DNA of 35,714 nucleotides from Nesterenkonia massiliensis. Lineage in GTDB: Bacteria > Actinomycetota > Actinomycetes > Actinomycetales > Micrococcaceae. The stretch covers positions 171,679 through 207,392 of the forward strand of contig NZ_HG005167.1 in assembly GCF_000455245.1 (NCBI RefSeq), read 5' to 3'. A program made the position numbers and the translations under genes. Below are positions 16,822 to 24,604 of the stretch, in pieces (the stretch's first letter is position 1; every line of letters starts with the position of its first letter). The notes beneath the pieces are model-generated. The model was given only the letters and a program-made list of their open reading frames with translations. It ran no database searches and was not told the origin of the DNA.

Positions 16822-17505
16822 GTGACTGATCTGATTGTTGAGGCCGACGGCGGCAGCCGCGGCAACCCCGGGATTGCCGGTGCCGGTGCGCTGGTCCGTG
16901 ACGCTGAGGGCCGGATACTGGCCACTACGGCCGTGCCGTTGGGGAAGGCCTCAAATAATGTGGCTGAGTACACCGGGCTGATTGAGGGCCTGCGACTAGC
17001 TGCAGCGCTGAATCCTGCCGCGCAGGTGGAAGTCCGCATGGACTCCAAGCTGGTGGTGGAACAGATGAGCGGGCGCTGGAAGATCAAGCACGAGGATATG
17101 AAGCGTTTGGCCCAGGAAGCCAAGCAGATTTTGCCGAACTCGCAGGTGTCCTACACCTGGATTCCCCGGGAGCAGAACGGCGACGCCGACCGGCTCAGCA
17201 ATGAGGCTATGGACGCCTCAGCCGCTGGTACCTCGTGGGATCCCTCGACCAGTGCGATCAAAATCGATCCTGCTGGTGGAGAAGACAATTCAGGCCAGTC
17301 CACCACGGAGCATACCGAGCAGGCCATCATCCAGCGGATCGCTGAGGCCCATGACCAGGTGCTTCAACAGCGGAAGCGGCTAGAGGAGCTGGTGGCCTCA
17401 CGAGCCGCAGCTGTGAGCTCTGCCCGTGAGGCGGGAATCTCCCCGATGCAGATCGCCGATGAACTGGGTATCTCCGCTGATGCCGTCCGGCGGATGCTCT
17501 CTTAG
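16822..17505 (+). CDS. RNase HI domain protein with C-terminal helix-turn-helix
   Basis: Ribonuclease that would cleave the RNA strand of RNA-DNA hybrids. 227 residues from the GTG at 16822. RNase HI domain at 1-130 with the full catalytic set: Asp9 in EADGGSRGNPG, Glu49 in VAEYTGLIEGL, Asp74 in VRMDSKLVVEQ and Asp123 in NGDADRLSN. Actinobacterial relatives of this subgroup are often fused to a phosphatase domain; that is absent. Instead, after a polar linker (about 131-165), a coiled helix RIAEAHDQVLQQRKRLEEL leads to ISPMQIADELGISADAVRRM, which reads as a helix-turn-helix. A -10-like TAAGGT at 16808-16813 lies 8 nt before the GTG. A TTG at 16816 is an alternative start. Confidence 0.85.
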   Translation: MTDLIVEADGGSRGNPGIAGAGALVRDAEGRILATTAVPLGKASNNVAEYTGLIEGLRLAAALNPAAQVEVRMDSKLVVEQMSGRWKIKHEDMKRLAQEAKQILPNSQVSYTWIPREQNGDADRLSNEAMDASAAGTSWDPSTSAIKIDPAGGEDNSGQSTTEHTEQAIIQRIAEAHDQVLQQRKRLEELVASRAAAVSSAREAGISPMQIADELGISADAVRRMLS

Positions 17506-17524
17506 CCCGATCCAGCAGGAGGAC

Positions 17525-18289
17525 TCAGCTGCTGATCAGGTCCAACTGATGCGGCTTCTTCCCGTCTGACTCACGAATCTCCACAGTCCATCGCTGGGAG
17601 GCTACGGCCACGACGTCGTCGATGGTCTGCGGCTCTGCCTCGGCGCGCAACAGCATCCCGGTGAGCTCACCTCGGGCATGCTTGGCAAAATGTGTGACCA
17701 CCTTGCGCTGGCCCTCTTTTACGGTGAAATTATTGACCATCAGAGTCTGCTGGGCCGCGGGTTTGAACGCGTTGACGTAGCTGGCTGAGCGGCAGTCCAC
17801 CACGAGCTGGTCACAGACACGGTCAGCCAGCGGCGCAGCAAGCTCCTTCCGCCAGTAGCTGCCGAGTCTGCCCAGTGGGTCGAGGCTGACATCCATGGAG
17901 AGCCGGTAGGCAGGGATGCGGTCGGTGAAGCCTGTGGCACCGAAGAGTCCGGAGAAGATCATTACCTGCTGTTCAGCCCGCTGCAGCTGCGCGTCACTGA
18001 GGCTTCCGGCGTCCATTGCATCAAAGAGCACCCCGGTATAGATCTGCCAGGCAGCGGCCGTGGGGGCATCGGTGAGTCGGGTGTTGGCCTCCACTTCTGC
18101 CATGACTTTTGCTCCGACTTTCAGGATCTGCTGGGCATCCTCCTGTGCGCTGACCCGCACGAGCGCGTGGAGCACCTGGGCACGTGGCGAGCCCAGTTCA
18201 GGGAGAGTAAGAGCTTGAAGGTCCAGGCGGGCGCCGTCGTCGTGGGCAGGGGGCGTTTTACCTTCTGAAGGAGGGAGGAAAATTAGCAC
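17525..18289 (-). CDS. yaaA: Peroxide stress protein YaaA
   Basis: A member of the YaaA/UPF0246 family; in E. coli it limits free iron and DNA damage during hydrogen peroxide stress. 254 residues, full length. Recognised by the N-terminal LIFLPPSEGKT, the middle AAWQIYTGVLFDAMD, FSGLFGATGFTDRIPAYRLSMDV and the C-terminal VVTHFAKHARGELTGMLL. The GTG start at 18289 follows a -10-like TAGGGT (minus strand, 18301-18296) by 6 nt, so translation is probably leaderless. It is convergent with the RNase HI gene, the stops being about 20 bp apart without a clear hairpin. Confidence 0.93.
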   Translation of the reverse strand: MLIFLPPSEGKTPPAHDDGARLDLQALTLPELGSPRAQVLHALVRVSAQEDAQQILKVGAKVMAEVEANTRLTDAPTAAAWQIYTGVLFDAMDAGSLSDAQLQRAEQQVMIFSGLFGATGFTDRIPAYRLSMDVSLDPLGRLGSYWRKELAAPLADRVCDQLVVDCRSASYVNAFKPAAQQTLMVNNFTVKEGQRKVVTHFAKHARGELTGMLLRAEAEPQTIDDVVAVASQRWTVEIRESDGKKPHQLDLISS

Positions 18290-18428
18290 CGCATTACCCT
18301 AGCAACACCAGCGCTGATCAGCTGCGATGGGAAGAAACTGCATGCATCAGCCGTTACCAGCAGGTGGCGGACCTCATCAGTCCGTTGACGCCTTGACCGC
18401 CGATCACCAGGCACGGAGCCGAACCCCC

Positions 18429-19138
18429 ATGGCTGAACTGCAGGAAGTGCTCAAGGGCAAGATCGGATTCGGAACTGCCCCACTGGGGAATATGTTCCGC
18501 GACATCCTCCAGGGCGAGGCACTGGCTACGGTTCAGGCGGCCTGGGAGCAGGGCATACGATACTTCGACACCGCCCCGTTCTACGGTGCCGGCCTGGCCG
18601 AAGAACGGGTGCCTTCCGGGTACTTGCCCAGTTGCAGGATGAAGGCGTGATCTCCGGATGGGGTTCGGGTGTGAACACCACTGAACCCATTGAGCTGGCA
18701 CTGGACCTTGGAGAAACCACTCCGACGATGAGCCTCTCAGCCACCCAGTACACCTTGCTGCAGCACGAGCACGCCTTGCAGCGCATGATGCCCAAAGCAG
18801 CAGAGCAGGGTGCCGGGATTGTCGTCGGTGCTCCCTTCAACTCGGGTGCACTGCTGGGCGGAGAGCACTTCGACTACGCGGAGATCCCCGCGCTCAGTGC
18901 GCAGAAGATCAAGGCGCTGCGGGCGGTCGCCGCATGCCACGGGGTCAGTCTCAAAGCGGCAGCGCTGCAGTCCTCCACCGCCCACCCAGCAATCACGGCA
19001 GTGATCCCCGGTTCAAGCCGCCCCGAGCGAGTCACCGAGGACCTTCAGGTTCTGAAGGAAGAGATTCCAGCGGCCTTCTGGGCAGAGCTCAGGCAGAAGC
19101 AACTGAACTCATCGCTGGCTCCGCTGCCGCAGCACTGA
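18429..19138 (+). pseudogene. Aldo/keto reductase, internally deleted and frameshifted
   Basis: Remains of an NADPH-dependent aldo/keto reductase resembling the L-fucose/D-threo-aldose dehydrogenase subgroup. The start ATG at 18429 leads into IGFGTAPLGNMFRDI and GIRYFDTAPFYGAGLAEER, the normal N-terminus with the catalytic Asp and Tyr. At about 18610 homology jumps directly to the last part of the barrel (VLAQLQDEGVISGWGSGVN, then LSATQYTLLQHEHALQ and AITAVIPGSSRPERV), which is in another frame and runs to the stop at 19138. Roughly the middle 90-130 residues, including the catalytic Lys and His strands, are missing. An N-terminal ORF stops at 18650; the C-terminal part has an internal ATG at 18632. 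A working enzyme is very unlikely. Confidence 0.87.
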
Positions 19139-19150
19139 ACTGAACCGGCG

Positions 19151-19156
19151 TAGTAT
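19151..19156 (+). promoter_or_regulatory. -10 box of rnpB
   Basis: TAGTAT lies 10 nt before the first base of the P1 helix of RNase P RNA. No convincing -35 hexamer is seen. Confidence 0.5.
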
Positions 19157-19166
19157 GGACAGGATG

Positions 19167-19540
19167 AAGGGACGGGTCGGCCAGACCATCGCGGCGTTCA
19201 CCTGAGCTAACAGGTCAGCGCCGAGGAAAGTCCGGGCTCCGCAGGGCAGGATGGTGGGTAACGCCCACTCGGAGTAATCCGCAGGCCAGTGCCACAGAAA
19301 ACAGACCGCCCGGCTGGTCGCCAGACCGGGTAAGGGTGAAACGGTGGTGTAAGAGACCACCAGCACACCGGGTGACCGGTGTGGCTCGGCAAACCCCATT
19401 CGGAGCAAGGTCGAACAGGATGCGTGACCAGGGCTGCCCGCCCGAGCATCCGGGTTGACCGCTTGAGGCCCGTGGCAACACGGGACCCAGATGGATGATG
19501 GTCCACGACAGAACCCGGCTTACCGGCCGGCCCGCCCCTT
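19167..19540 (+). ncRNA. rnpB: RNase P RNA component (bacterial type A)
   Basis: The catalytic RNA that matures tRNA 5' ends. The ends are set by the P1 helix: AAGGGACGGGTCGGCC at 19167-19182 pairs with 19525-19540 apart from one mismatch and one wobble. Inside are the universally conserved parts: GAGGAAAGTCCGGGCTCC near 19223, ACAGAAAACAGACCGCC near 19293, GGTAAGGGTGAAACGGTGG near 19330, and the 3' conserved ATGATGGTCCACGACAGAAC near 19494 followed by CCGGCTTA. At about 374 nt it fits an actinobacterial type A RNA. Confidence 0.97.
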
Positions 19541-19543
19541 CTC

Positions 19544-19559
19544 CCTCATGTGCATGAGG
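19544..19559 (+). terminator. Possible rnpB terminator hairpin
   Basis: CCTCATG and CATGAGG form a 7-bp stem with a 2-nt loop directly after the RNase P RNA. There is no T-tract and the loop is tight, so this is weakly supported. Confidence 0.35.
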
Positions 19560-19633
19560 TGCATCACACTGGCTGTTTCCGGGCCCACCCGCGTCTGCGG
19601 GCAGCAGCGACTCACGTAGACTCTTCTTCGGCA

Positions 19634-19650
19634 CTGGGCGAATCGCCCAG
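19634..19650 (+). promoter_or_regulatory. Palindrome in the gapB leader
   Basis: CTGGGCG-AAT-CGCCCAG is a perfect 7-bp dyad located about 38 nt before the gapB start and 11 nt after a -10-like TAGACT (19617-19622). It could be an operator near the transcription start or a small leader hairpin. Confidence 0.4.
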
Positions 19651-19687
19651 CTACAGACAATGACGTCTACGCAGGAGGAACAACACT

Positions 19688-21133
19688 GTGTCCGCACCCG
19701 TGAGCGAGCACCTCAACAGCTGGATCGACAGCGAGGCCCAGGCCGAAGCGATGATCCCTCTCATCGGAAAGCTGTACCGGGAGAACAACGTCGTCACCGG
19801 CATCTACGGTCGCAAGCTCGTCAACCAGTCCGCCATCGACATTCTCAAAGCGCATCGCTTTGCCCGTCAGGTGGATGAACACGAACTCCCGATTTCCGAA
19901 ACACTGCCTATCGTCCAGGCCCTGACCACTTTAGACTTGGGTGCAGCCAGTATCGATCTGGCTCGGCTGAACAATAAGTACAAGGCCTCCGGCACCTCAA
20001 GCCTGGAGGCGTTTTTGCGTGAGGAGCTCGCCGATGTGGTCGGACGGTGCGGGGAAGGCCGGGCCGAGCCGCGCGACGTCGTGCTTTATGGGTTTGGACG
20101 TATTGGCCGCCTCCTGGCCCGGATCATGGTGGAGCATGCCTCCTCAGCCTCGGGTCTGCGGTTGCGGGCCATCGTGGTCCGCAAGGGTGAGGGCAATGAC
20201 CTGGCTAAGCGTGCATCTCTGCTGCGACGCGATTCGGTGCACGGTCCTTTCGCCGGTTCCATCCGAGTCGATGAGCAGAACCAGGCCATCATCGCCAACG
20301 GAACCTATATCCAGGTGATCTACGCCAATGCTCCTGAAGAGGTGGACTACACCGCCTACGGTATCCAGGACGCCGTGGTGGTGGACAATACCGGGATCTG
20401 GCGGGATGAAGAGGGTATGAGCAAGCATCTGCAGTCCAAGGGTGCCGCCCGGGTCCTGCTGACTGCACCAGGTAAGGGCGATATCAAGAACATCGTCTAC
20501 GGGGTCAACCACAGTGACATCACCGACGAGGACGTGCTGCTCTCGGCGGCTTCCTGCACGACCAACGCCATCACCCCGGTGGTGAAGCTGATGCAGGACA
20601 CCTACGGCATCGACCACGGGCATGTGGAGACGGTCCACTCCTACACCAACGATCAGAACCTGATTGATAACTACCACAAGGGTGAGCGCCGCGGCCGCTC
20701 GGCTGCGCTGAACATGGTTATCACCGAAACGGGTGCCGCCAAAGCGGTAGCCAAGGCCCTGCCGGAGCTCTCGGGCAAACTCTCCGGCAATGCCATCCGT
20801 GTTCCTACCCCGGATGTCTCAATGGCTGTCCTGAACCTTGAGCTGGACAAGGAGACCAGCAAAGAGGAACTCAACACCTTCCTGCGCAAGGAATCGCTGG
20901 AAGGACCGTTGCACAGCCAGGTCGACTATATCGATTCCACCGAGGTGGTCTCCACGGACTTCGTCGGTTCGCGTGCTGCAGGCGTTGTGGACGGACTGGC
21001 CACTATTGTCAACGGTAAGCAGGCCATCCTCTATGTCTGGTACGACAACGAGTTCGGCTATTCAGCTCAGGTGGTGCGGGTACTTGAGCACATTACGGAG
21101 TCCGAGCCGGTGAAATACCCGAAGCTGGGCTAG
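19688..21133 (+). CDS. gapB: Glyceraldehyde-3-phosphate dehydrogenase, large GapB type
   Basis: Interconverts glyceraldehyde-3-phosphate and 1,3-bisphosphoglycerate. 481 residues, about 140 longer than glycolytic GapA. The extra N-terminal part (1-125) is helical and matches the arrangement of the about 480-residue GapB known from Corynebacterium glutamicum, which favours gluconeogenesis. Rossmann motif VLYGFGRIGRLLARI begins near 130. The catalytic Cys is in SAASCTTNAITPVVK, and the C-terminal WYDNEFGYSAQVVRV is typical. GTG start with AGGAGG about 11 nt upstream. The gluconeogenic role is inferred from the family; cofactor preference is not visible directly. Confidence 0.93.
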   Translation: MSAPVSEHLNSWIDSEAQAEAMIPLIGKLYRENNVVTGIYGRKLVNQSAIDILKAHRFARQVDEHELPISETLPIVQALTTLDLGAASIDLARLNNKYKASGTSSLEAFLREELADVVGRCGEGRAEPRDVVLYGFGRIGRLLARIMVEHASSASGLRLRAIVVRKGEGNDLAKRASLLRRDSVHGPFAGSIRVDEQNQAIIANGTYIQVIYANAPEEVDYTAYGIQDAVVVDNTGIWRDEEGMSKHLQSKGAARVLLTAPGKGDIKNIVYGVNHSDITDEDVLLSAASCTTNAITPVVKLMQDTYGIDHGHVETVHSYTNDQNLIDNYHKGERRGRSAALNMVITETGAAKAVAKALPELSGKLSGNAIRVPTPDVSMAVLNLELDKETSKEELNTFLRKESLEGPLHSQVDYIDSTEVVSTDFVGSRAAGVVDGLATIVNGKQAILYVWYDNEFGYSAQVVRVLEHITESEPVKYPKLG

Positions 21134-21144
21134 TCCCTGTCATT

Positions 21145-21157
21145 GGCTCACTGAGCC
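21145..21157 (+). terminator. Short hairpin after gapB
   Basis: GGCTC-ACT-GAGCC, 5 bp, starting 12 nt after the gapB stop and followed by TTG. A weak terminator on its own; the larger fold that begins at 21161 may do the main work. Confidence 0.4.
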
Positions 21158-21160
21158 TTG

Positions 21161-21309
21161 AAGGGGTGGTTTTCCCCAGACTGTGGTGCTGGCGGTGTAC
21201 GCGCCAGAGAATCCACAGGCGGTGGGAGGGCCACCCCTTTGGCGTATCTGCCGGTAGCAGACTCGGTGGTGAACCGGCGTGCTGCTCACGGCCCATGCTG
21301 GTTCACCAC
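21161..21309 (+). ncRNA. Strongly folded intergenic element between gapB and the ssb paralogue
   Basis: The 209-bp gap holds two separate structures. The first is a nested set: AAGGGGTGG (21161-21169) pairs with CCACCCCTT (21231-21239), enclosing CTGTGG (21181-21186) with CCACAG (21213-21218), which encloses CTGGCG (21189-21194) with CGCCAG (21202-21207). The second is a 16-bp stem, two of whose pairs are G-T wobbles, formed by 21266-21281 and 21294-21309, ending 33 nt before the ssb-like start. I know no RNA family that fits. It may be a leader controlling the ssb paralogue, a processed 3' RNA of gapB, or a compound terminator. Expression is not shown by the sequence. Confidence 0.45.
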
Positions 21310-21342
21310 ACTCCACTGGCCGTGAATGAGGGAGGGACCTCG

Positions 21343-21942
21343 ATGTCTGACTCAATCACGGTGCGCGGGTTCGCCGGCACTGCCCCAGAGCTGAGGATTA
21401 CTGAATCTGGTCTGGCTATCGCCAGTTTCCGATTGGGCTCCACGCCGCGTTGGCGCAGCCGAGACAACGGAGAGTGGGTCTCGGGGACCACTAATTGGTA
21501 CACCATCGTCTGTTTCCAGAAGCTGGCGGAGCACATTGCCAGCTCTATTCAAAAAGGTGATCCGGTGGTCGTCAGCGGTCGGCCCCGGATTCGCAGCTGG
21601 GAGTCCGAAAACAGCAAAGGTACTGAAATTGAGATCGCTGCCCAGGGCATCGGGCATGATCTAGCCTTCGGCACCTCCGCCTTCACCAAGGCACGTCATG
21701 GCGCAAGTGAGCAGGATGCCGAACACCAGGGACATGATGAGACAAGCGATCGCCGGCAGGGCGATAGTTCCTTGTCCTCTGCAGGGCAAACATCAGAGGG
21801 CGGTTCCGGAGAACACGCTCCCGTTGGTGCCGGATCCGATCACCTGACGGAGAGCGCCGACACCAATGCTGGCGCAGTGTCCTCAGGAGCCGGTGCAGTG
21901 CCTTGGGATGCCGCAGCCCAGGAGCGCGAGCCGGCCTTTTGA
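21343..21942 (+). CDS. Single-stranded DNA-binding protein paralogue
   Basis: An OB-fold ssDNA-binding protein, 199 residues from the ATG at 21343 with GGAGGG a few nt upstream. OB domain about 1-112: ITVRGFAGTAPELRITESG, FRLGSTPRW, NWYTIVCFQKLAEHIASSI and GDPVVVSGRPRIRSWE. Residues 113-199 are a polar, low-complexity tail. The tail ends PWDAAAQEREPAF rather than the acidic DDDIPF-type tip by which main SSB recruits partner proteins, so this is probably a second SSB rather than the replication SSB. It is followed by a long terminator. Confidence 0.88.
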   Translation: MSDSITVRGFAGTAPELRITESGLAIASFRLGSTPRWRSRDNGEWVSGTTNWYTIVCFQKLAEHIASSIQKGDPVVVSGRPRIRSWESENSKGTEIEIAAQGIGHDLAFGTSAFTKARHGASEQDAEHQGHDETSDRRQGDSSLSSAGQTSEGGSGEHAPVGAGSDHLTESADTNAGAVSSGAGAVPWDAAAQEREPAF

Positions 21943-21957
21943 AGGCCAGCGCATACA

Positions 21958-21998
21958 CCGACGGCGGCATGTCAGATAAGGTGACATGCCGCCGTCGG
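21958..21998. terminator. Bidirectional hairpin between ssb paralogue and ettA
   Basis: CCGACGGCGGCATGTCA at 21958-21974 pairs perfectly over 17 bp with 21982-21998 around a 7-nt loop. It lies between two convergent stops. Confidence 0.9.
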
Positions 21999-22017
21999 AT
22001 CAGCTGAAGACCTACGA

Positions 22018-23700
22018 TCAGTCGCGGGTCAGGCGACGGTGAGTCACACGTGAGGGACGTGCTGCATCCGGTCCCAGGCGCTCGACCTTGTTCTTCTCGT
22101 AGGACTCGAAGTTACCCTCGAACCAATACCAGTTCGCCGGGTTCTCCTCGGTGCCCTCCCAGGCGAGGATATGTGTCGCTACGCGGTCCAGGAACCACCG
22201 GTCGTGAGAGATGACCACCGCACAACCGGGGAAGTCCAGCAGCGCGTTCTCCAGTGAACCCAGGGTCTCGACGTCGAGGTCGTTAGTGGGCTCATCGAGC
22301 AGCAGCAAATTGCCACCCTGCTTCAGTGTCAGGGCCAGGTTCAGGCGGTTGCGCTCACCGCCGGAGAGCACCCCGGCTTTCTTCTGCTGGTCAGGGCCCT
22401 TGAACCCGAAAGCTGAGACATATGCGCGCGAGGACATCTCCACAGCACCCACGTGGATGTAATCGAGTCCATCGGAGACGACCTCCCAGAGGCTCTTCTC
22501 CGAATCGATGTTCTCGCGGTTCTGGTCCACGTAGGAGATCTTGACCGAATCACCGATAGTGACAGATCCGTCGTCGGGCTGTTCAAAGCCCACGATGGTC
22601 TTAAACAGTGTGGACTTACCCACACCGTTGGGACCGATCACACCGACGATGCCGTTGCGCGGCAGCGAGAAGGAGAGCCCGTCGATGAGCGTCCGGTCAC
22701 CGAAGCCCTTCTTCAGGTCCTTGACCTCAATGACCTGGGTGCCCAGACGCGGGCCCGGGGGGATCTGAATCTCATCGAAGTCCAGCTTCTTGGTCCGCTC
22801 GGCCTCCGCGGCCATCTCCTCGTAGCGGGCCAGACGAGCTTTGGACTTAGCCTGGCGACCCTTGGTGTTCGAACGGACCCATTCGAGTTCGTCGGAGAGT
22901 CGCTTGGCCAGCTTCTGGTCCTTCTTGCCCTGGATCTCGAGGCGGGCACGCTTCTTCTCCAGGTAGGTGGAGTAGTTGCCTTCATAGGGGTAGAGCCGTC
23001 CGCGATCGACTTCACAGATCCACTCAGCCACGTGGTCGAGGAAGTAACGGTCGTGGGTCACTGCCAGCACGGCGCCTTCGTAGGAAGCAAGGTGCTGCTC
23101 GAGCCACAGCACCGATTCAGCATCGAGGTGGTTGGTGGGCTCATCCAGGAGCAGCAGGTCTGGCTTGGAGAGCAGCAGCTTGCACAGCGCGACGCGGCGG
23201 CGCTCACCTCCTGAGAGGTGGGTGACGGGCTCATCGCCGGGAGGACACCGCAGGGCGTCCATGGCCTGCTCGAGCTGTGAGTCGAGGTCCCAGGCATTCG
23301 CGGCGTCGATCTCTTCCTGGAGTTTGCCCATCTCCTCCATGAGCGCCTCGAAGTCCGCATCGGGGTTAGCCATCTCGTCGGAGATCTGGTTGTAGCGAAC
23401 GAGCTTCTGGTAAATCTCACCGACGCCCTCCTGGACATTGCCCAGAACGGTCTTCTCCTCATTCAGCGGGGGCTCCTGCAGGAGAATGCCCACCGAGTAG
23501 CCTGGCGAGAGTCGGGCCTCGCCGTTGGAGGGCTCATCCAGGCCCGCCATAATCTTTAGGATCGTGGACTTACCTGCGCCGTTGGGGCCGACGACGCCGA
23601 TCTTGGCGCCAGGGTAGAAAGACATGGTGACGTCATCGAGGATGACTTTGTCGCCCACCTTCTTGCGGGCTTTGACCATGGTGTAGATGAACTCAGCCAT
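22018..23700 (-). CDS. ettA: Energy-dependent translational throttle protein EttA (ABC-F)
   Basis: A ribosome-associated ABC-F ATPase; in E. coli it binds the E site and gates the first elongation step according to energy state. 560 residues, no membrane segments. Two nucleotide-binding domains: the first with GPNGAGKSTILKI near 38, signature LSGGERRRVALCKLLL and LLLLDEPTNHLDAESV; the second with GPNGVGKSTLFKT near 358, signature LSGGERNRLNLALTL and DEPTNDLDVETL. The inter-domain linker YPYEGNYSTYLEKKRARL is typical of EttA. The gene upstream on the same strand is the unknown protein at 23876-24526, 175 bp away. Confidence 0.96.
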   Translation of the reverse strand: MAEFIYTMVKARKKVGDKVILDDVTMSFYPGAKIGVVGPNGAGKSTILKIMAGLDEPSNGEARLSPGYSVGILLQEPPLNEEKTVLGNVQEGVGEIYQKLVRYNQISDEMANPDADFEALMEEMGKLQEEIDAANAWDLDSQLEQAMDALRCPPGDEPVTHLSGGERRRVALCKLLLSKPDLLLLDEPTNHLDAESVLWLEQHLASYEGAVLAVTHDRYFLDHVAEWICEVDRGRLYPYEGNYSTYLEKKRARLEIQGKKDQKLAKRLSDELEWVRSNTKGRQAKSKARLARYEEMAAEAERTKKLDFDEIQIPPGPRLGTQVIEVKDLKKGFGDRTLIDGLSFSLPRNGIVGVIGPNGVGKSTLFKTIVGFEQPDDGSVTIGDSVKISYVDQNRENIDSEKSLWEVVSDGLDYIHVGAVEMSSRAYVSAFGFKGPDQQKKAGVLSGGERNRLNLALTLKQGGNLLLLDEPTNDLDVETLGSLENALLDFPGCAVVISHDRWFLDRVATHILAWEGTEENPANWYWFEGNFESYEKNKVERLGPDAARPSRVTHRRLTRD

Positions 23701-23875
23701 TGTGTATCTGAAGTGTCCTTACCGGTGTCGGATGTAATCGGGCGCGCCGTAAGGGGCAGCCATTCTCCCTACAAGCCTAGCCGCTGACACCAACTCGTGC
23801 CCTTCAGCGTGTGCGGCCTTTCAGATATTTTGGTTCTTATGAAGCGGTGCCAGAGCGGGAAGGTAAGGCGCAGCG

Positions 23876-24526
23876 CTACGGCATTCGGCAGAGGATGAAC
23901 CCGCCAGCAGAGCTGAGCCGCAGCCAGCGCCCGAGGCGGTGTATCCGGGTCTCAGCCCCCTCCTCGCCGCTGAGGAACCCCAGCGACAGTGCGCCGAAGG
24001 CAGCTCCGGCAGGAATGTCGATGCCAGCGGCTGCCAGTGGGCGGCCCCAGACCTTTTCGCGCACCTGTTCCACAACGTGGGCCCCGGCGCTGGTCGGCAC
24101 CGCCTGCGCGATCTCCGTGATCCCTGCATCGGCCGCTTCACGCAACCGTTGATCTGATTCAGCCCCTACAGCCTCCCAGCCTGAGCGTGGGGGAGTCACC
24201 GCTGCCCAACGCGCGTTGATCCGGCTCGGCGGCAGCGGAAGGCTCACTTCGGCAGGATTAAGCCGCGCTAACCGCTCGCTGATTGAGCCCAGCTCCACCG
24301 TGGCGTCCGCCGTCGTAGGCTCCGCCAATGCCATAGTGCGCAGACCCAGGACGGCCGGTACCCCGGAGGTGAGAGTATTGGGAGTCATCACCGGCACCCA
24401 TGCGGCCAGCACTGAACCTACTGCCTGGAGTCGAATGCCCTGTTCCTGGATGCGCCGGGCCCGTTTGACGTAGGTGCCGAGGTCCTGCAGTGTTGCGGCC
24501 TCGGCGAAATGCAGCTGCTGGGTCAT
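23876..24526 (-). CDS. Uncharacterised protein upstream of ettA
   Basis: 216 residues, function unknown. It begins MTQQLHFAEAATLQDLGTYV and has an N-terminal half that reads as alternating strands (VLAAWVPVMTP, GLRTMALAEP, ELGSISERLARL), then RINARWAAVTPPRSGW and a helical C-terminal half with ADAGITEIAQAVPTSAG, VVEQVREKVWGRPL and GAAFGALSLGFL. No signal peptide, and only one weakly hydrophobic stretch near the end. Composition and codon use match its neighbours, so it is a genuine gene. I recall similar proteins beside ettA in related actinobacteria but cannot name a family. It diverges from tesB. Confidence 0.72.
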   Translation of the reverse strand: MTQQLHFAEAATLQDLGTYVKRARRIQEQGIRLQAVGSVLAAWVPVMTPNTLTSGVPAVLGLRTMALAEPTTADATVELGSISERLARLNPAEVSLPLPPSRINARWAAVTPPRSGWEAVGAESDQRLREAADAGITEIAQAVPTSAGAHVVEQVREKVWGRPLAAAGIDIPAGAAFGALSLGFLSGEEGAETRIHRLGRWLRLSSAGGFILCRMP

Positions 24527-24604
24527 AGGATTGATTCTGTCAGAGCGCGGAGCCGGAAACCGGACCGCTTCGCTGTCAGCCGTAAGGACCCATCAAGGAG
24601 ACCC

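Noticed and set aside
21161-21309. Actinobacterial 6C RNA or 6S RNA
   Set aside because: It lacks the paired C-run loops of 6C RNA and the long central bulge of 6S RNA.
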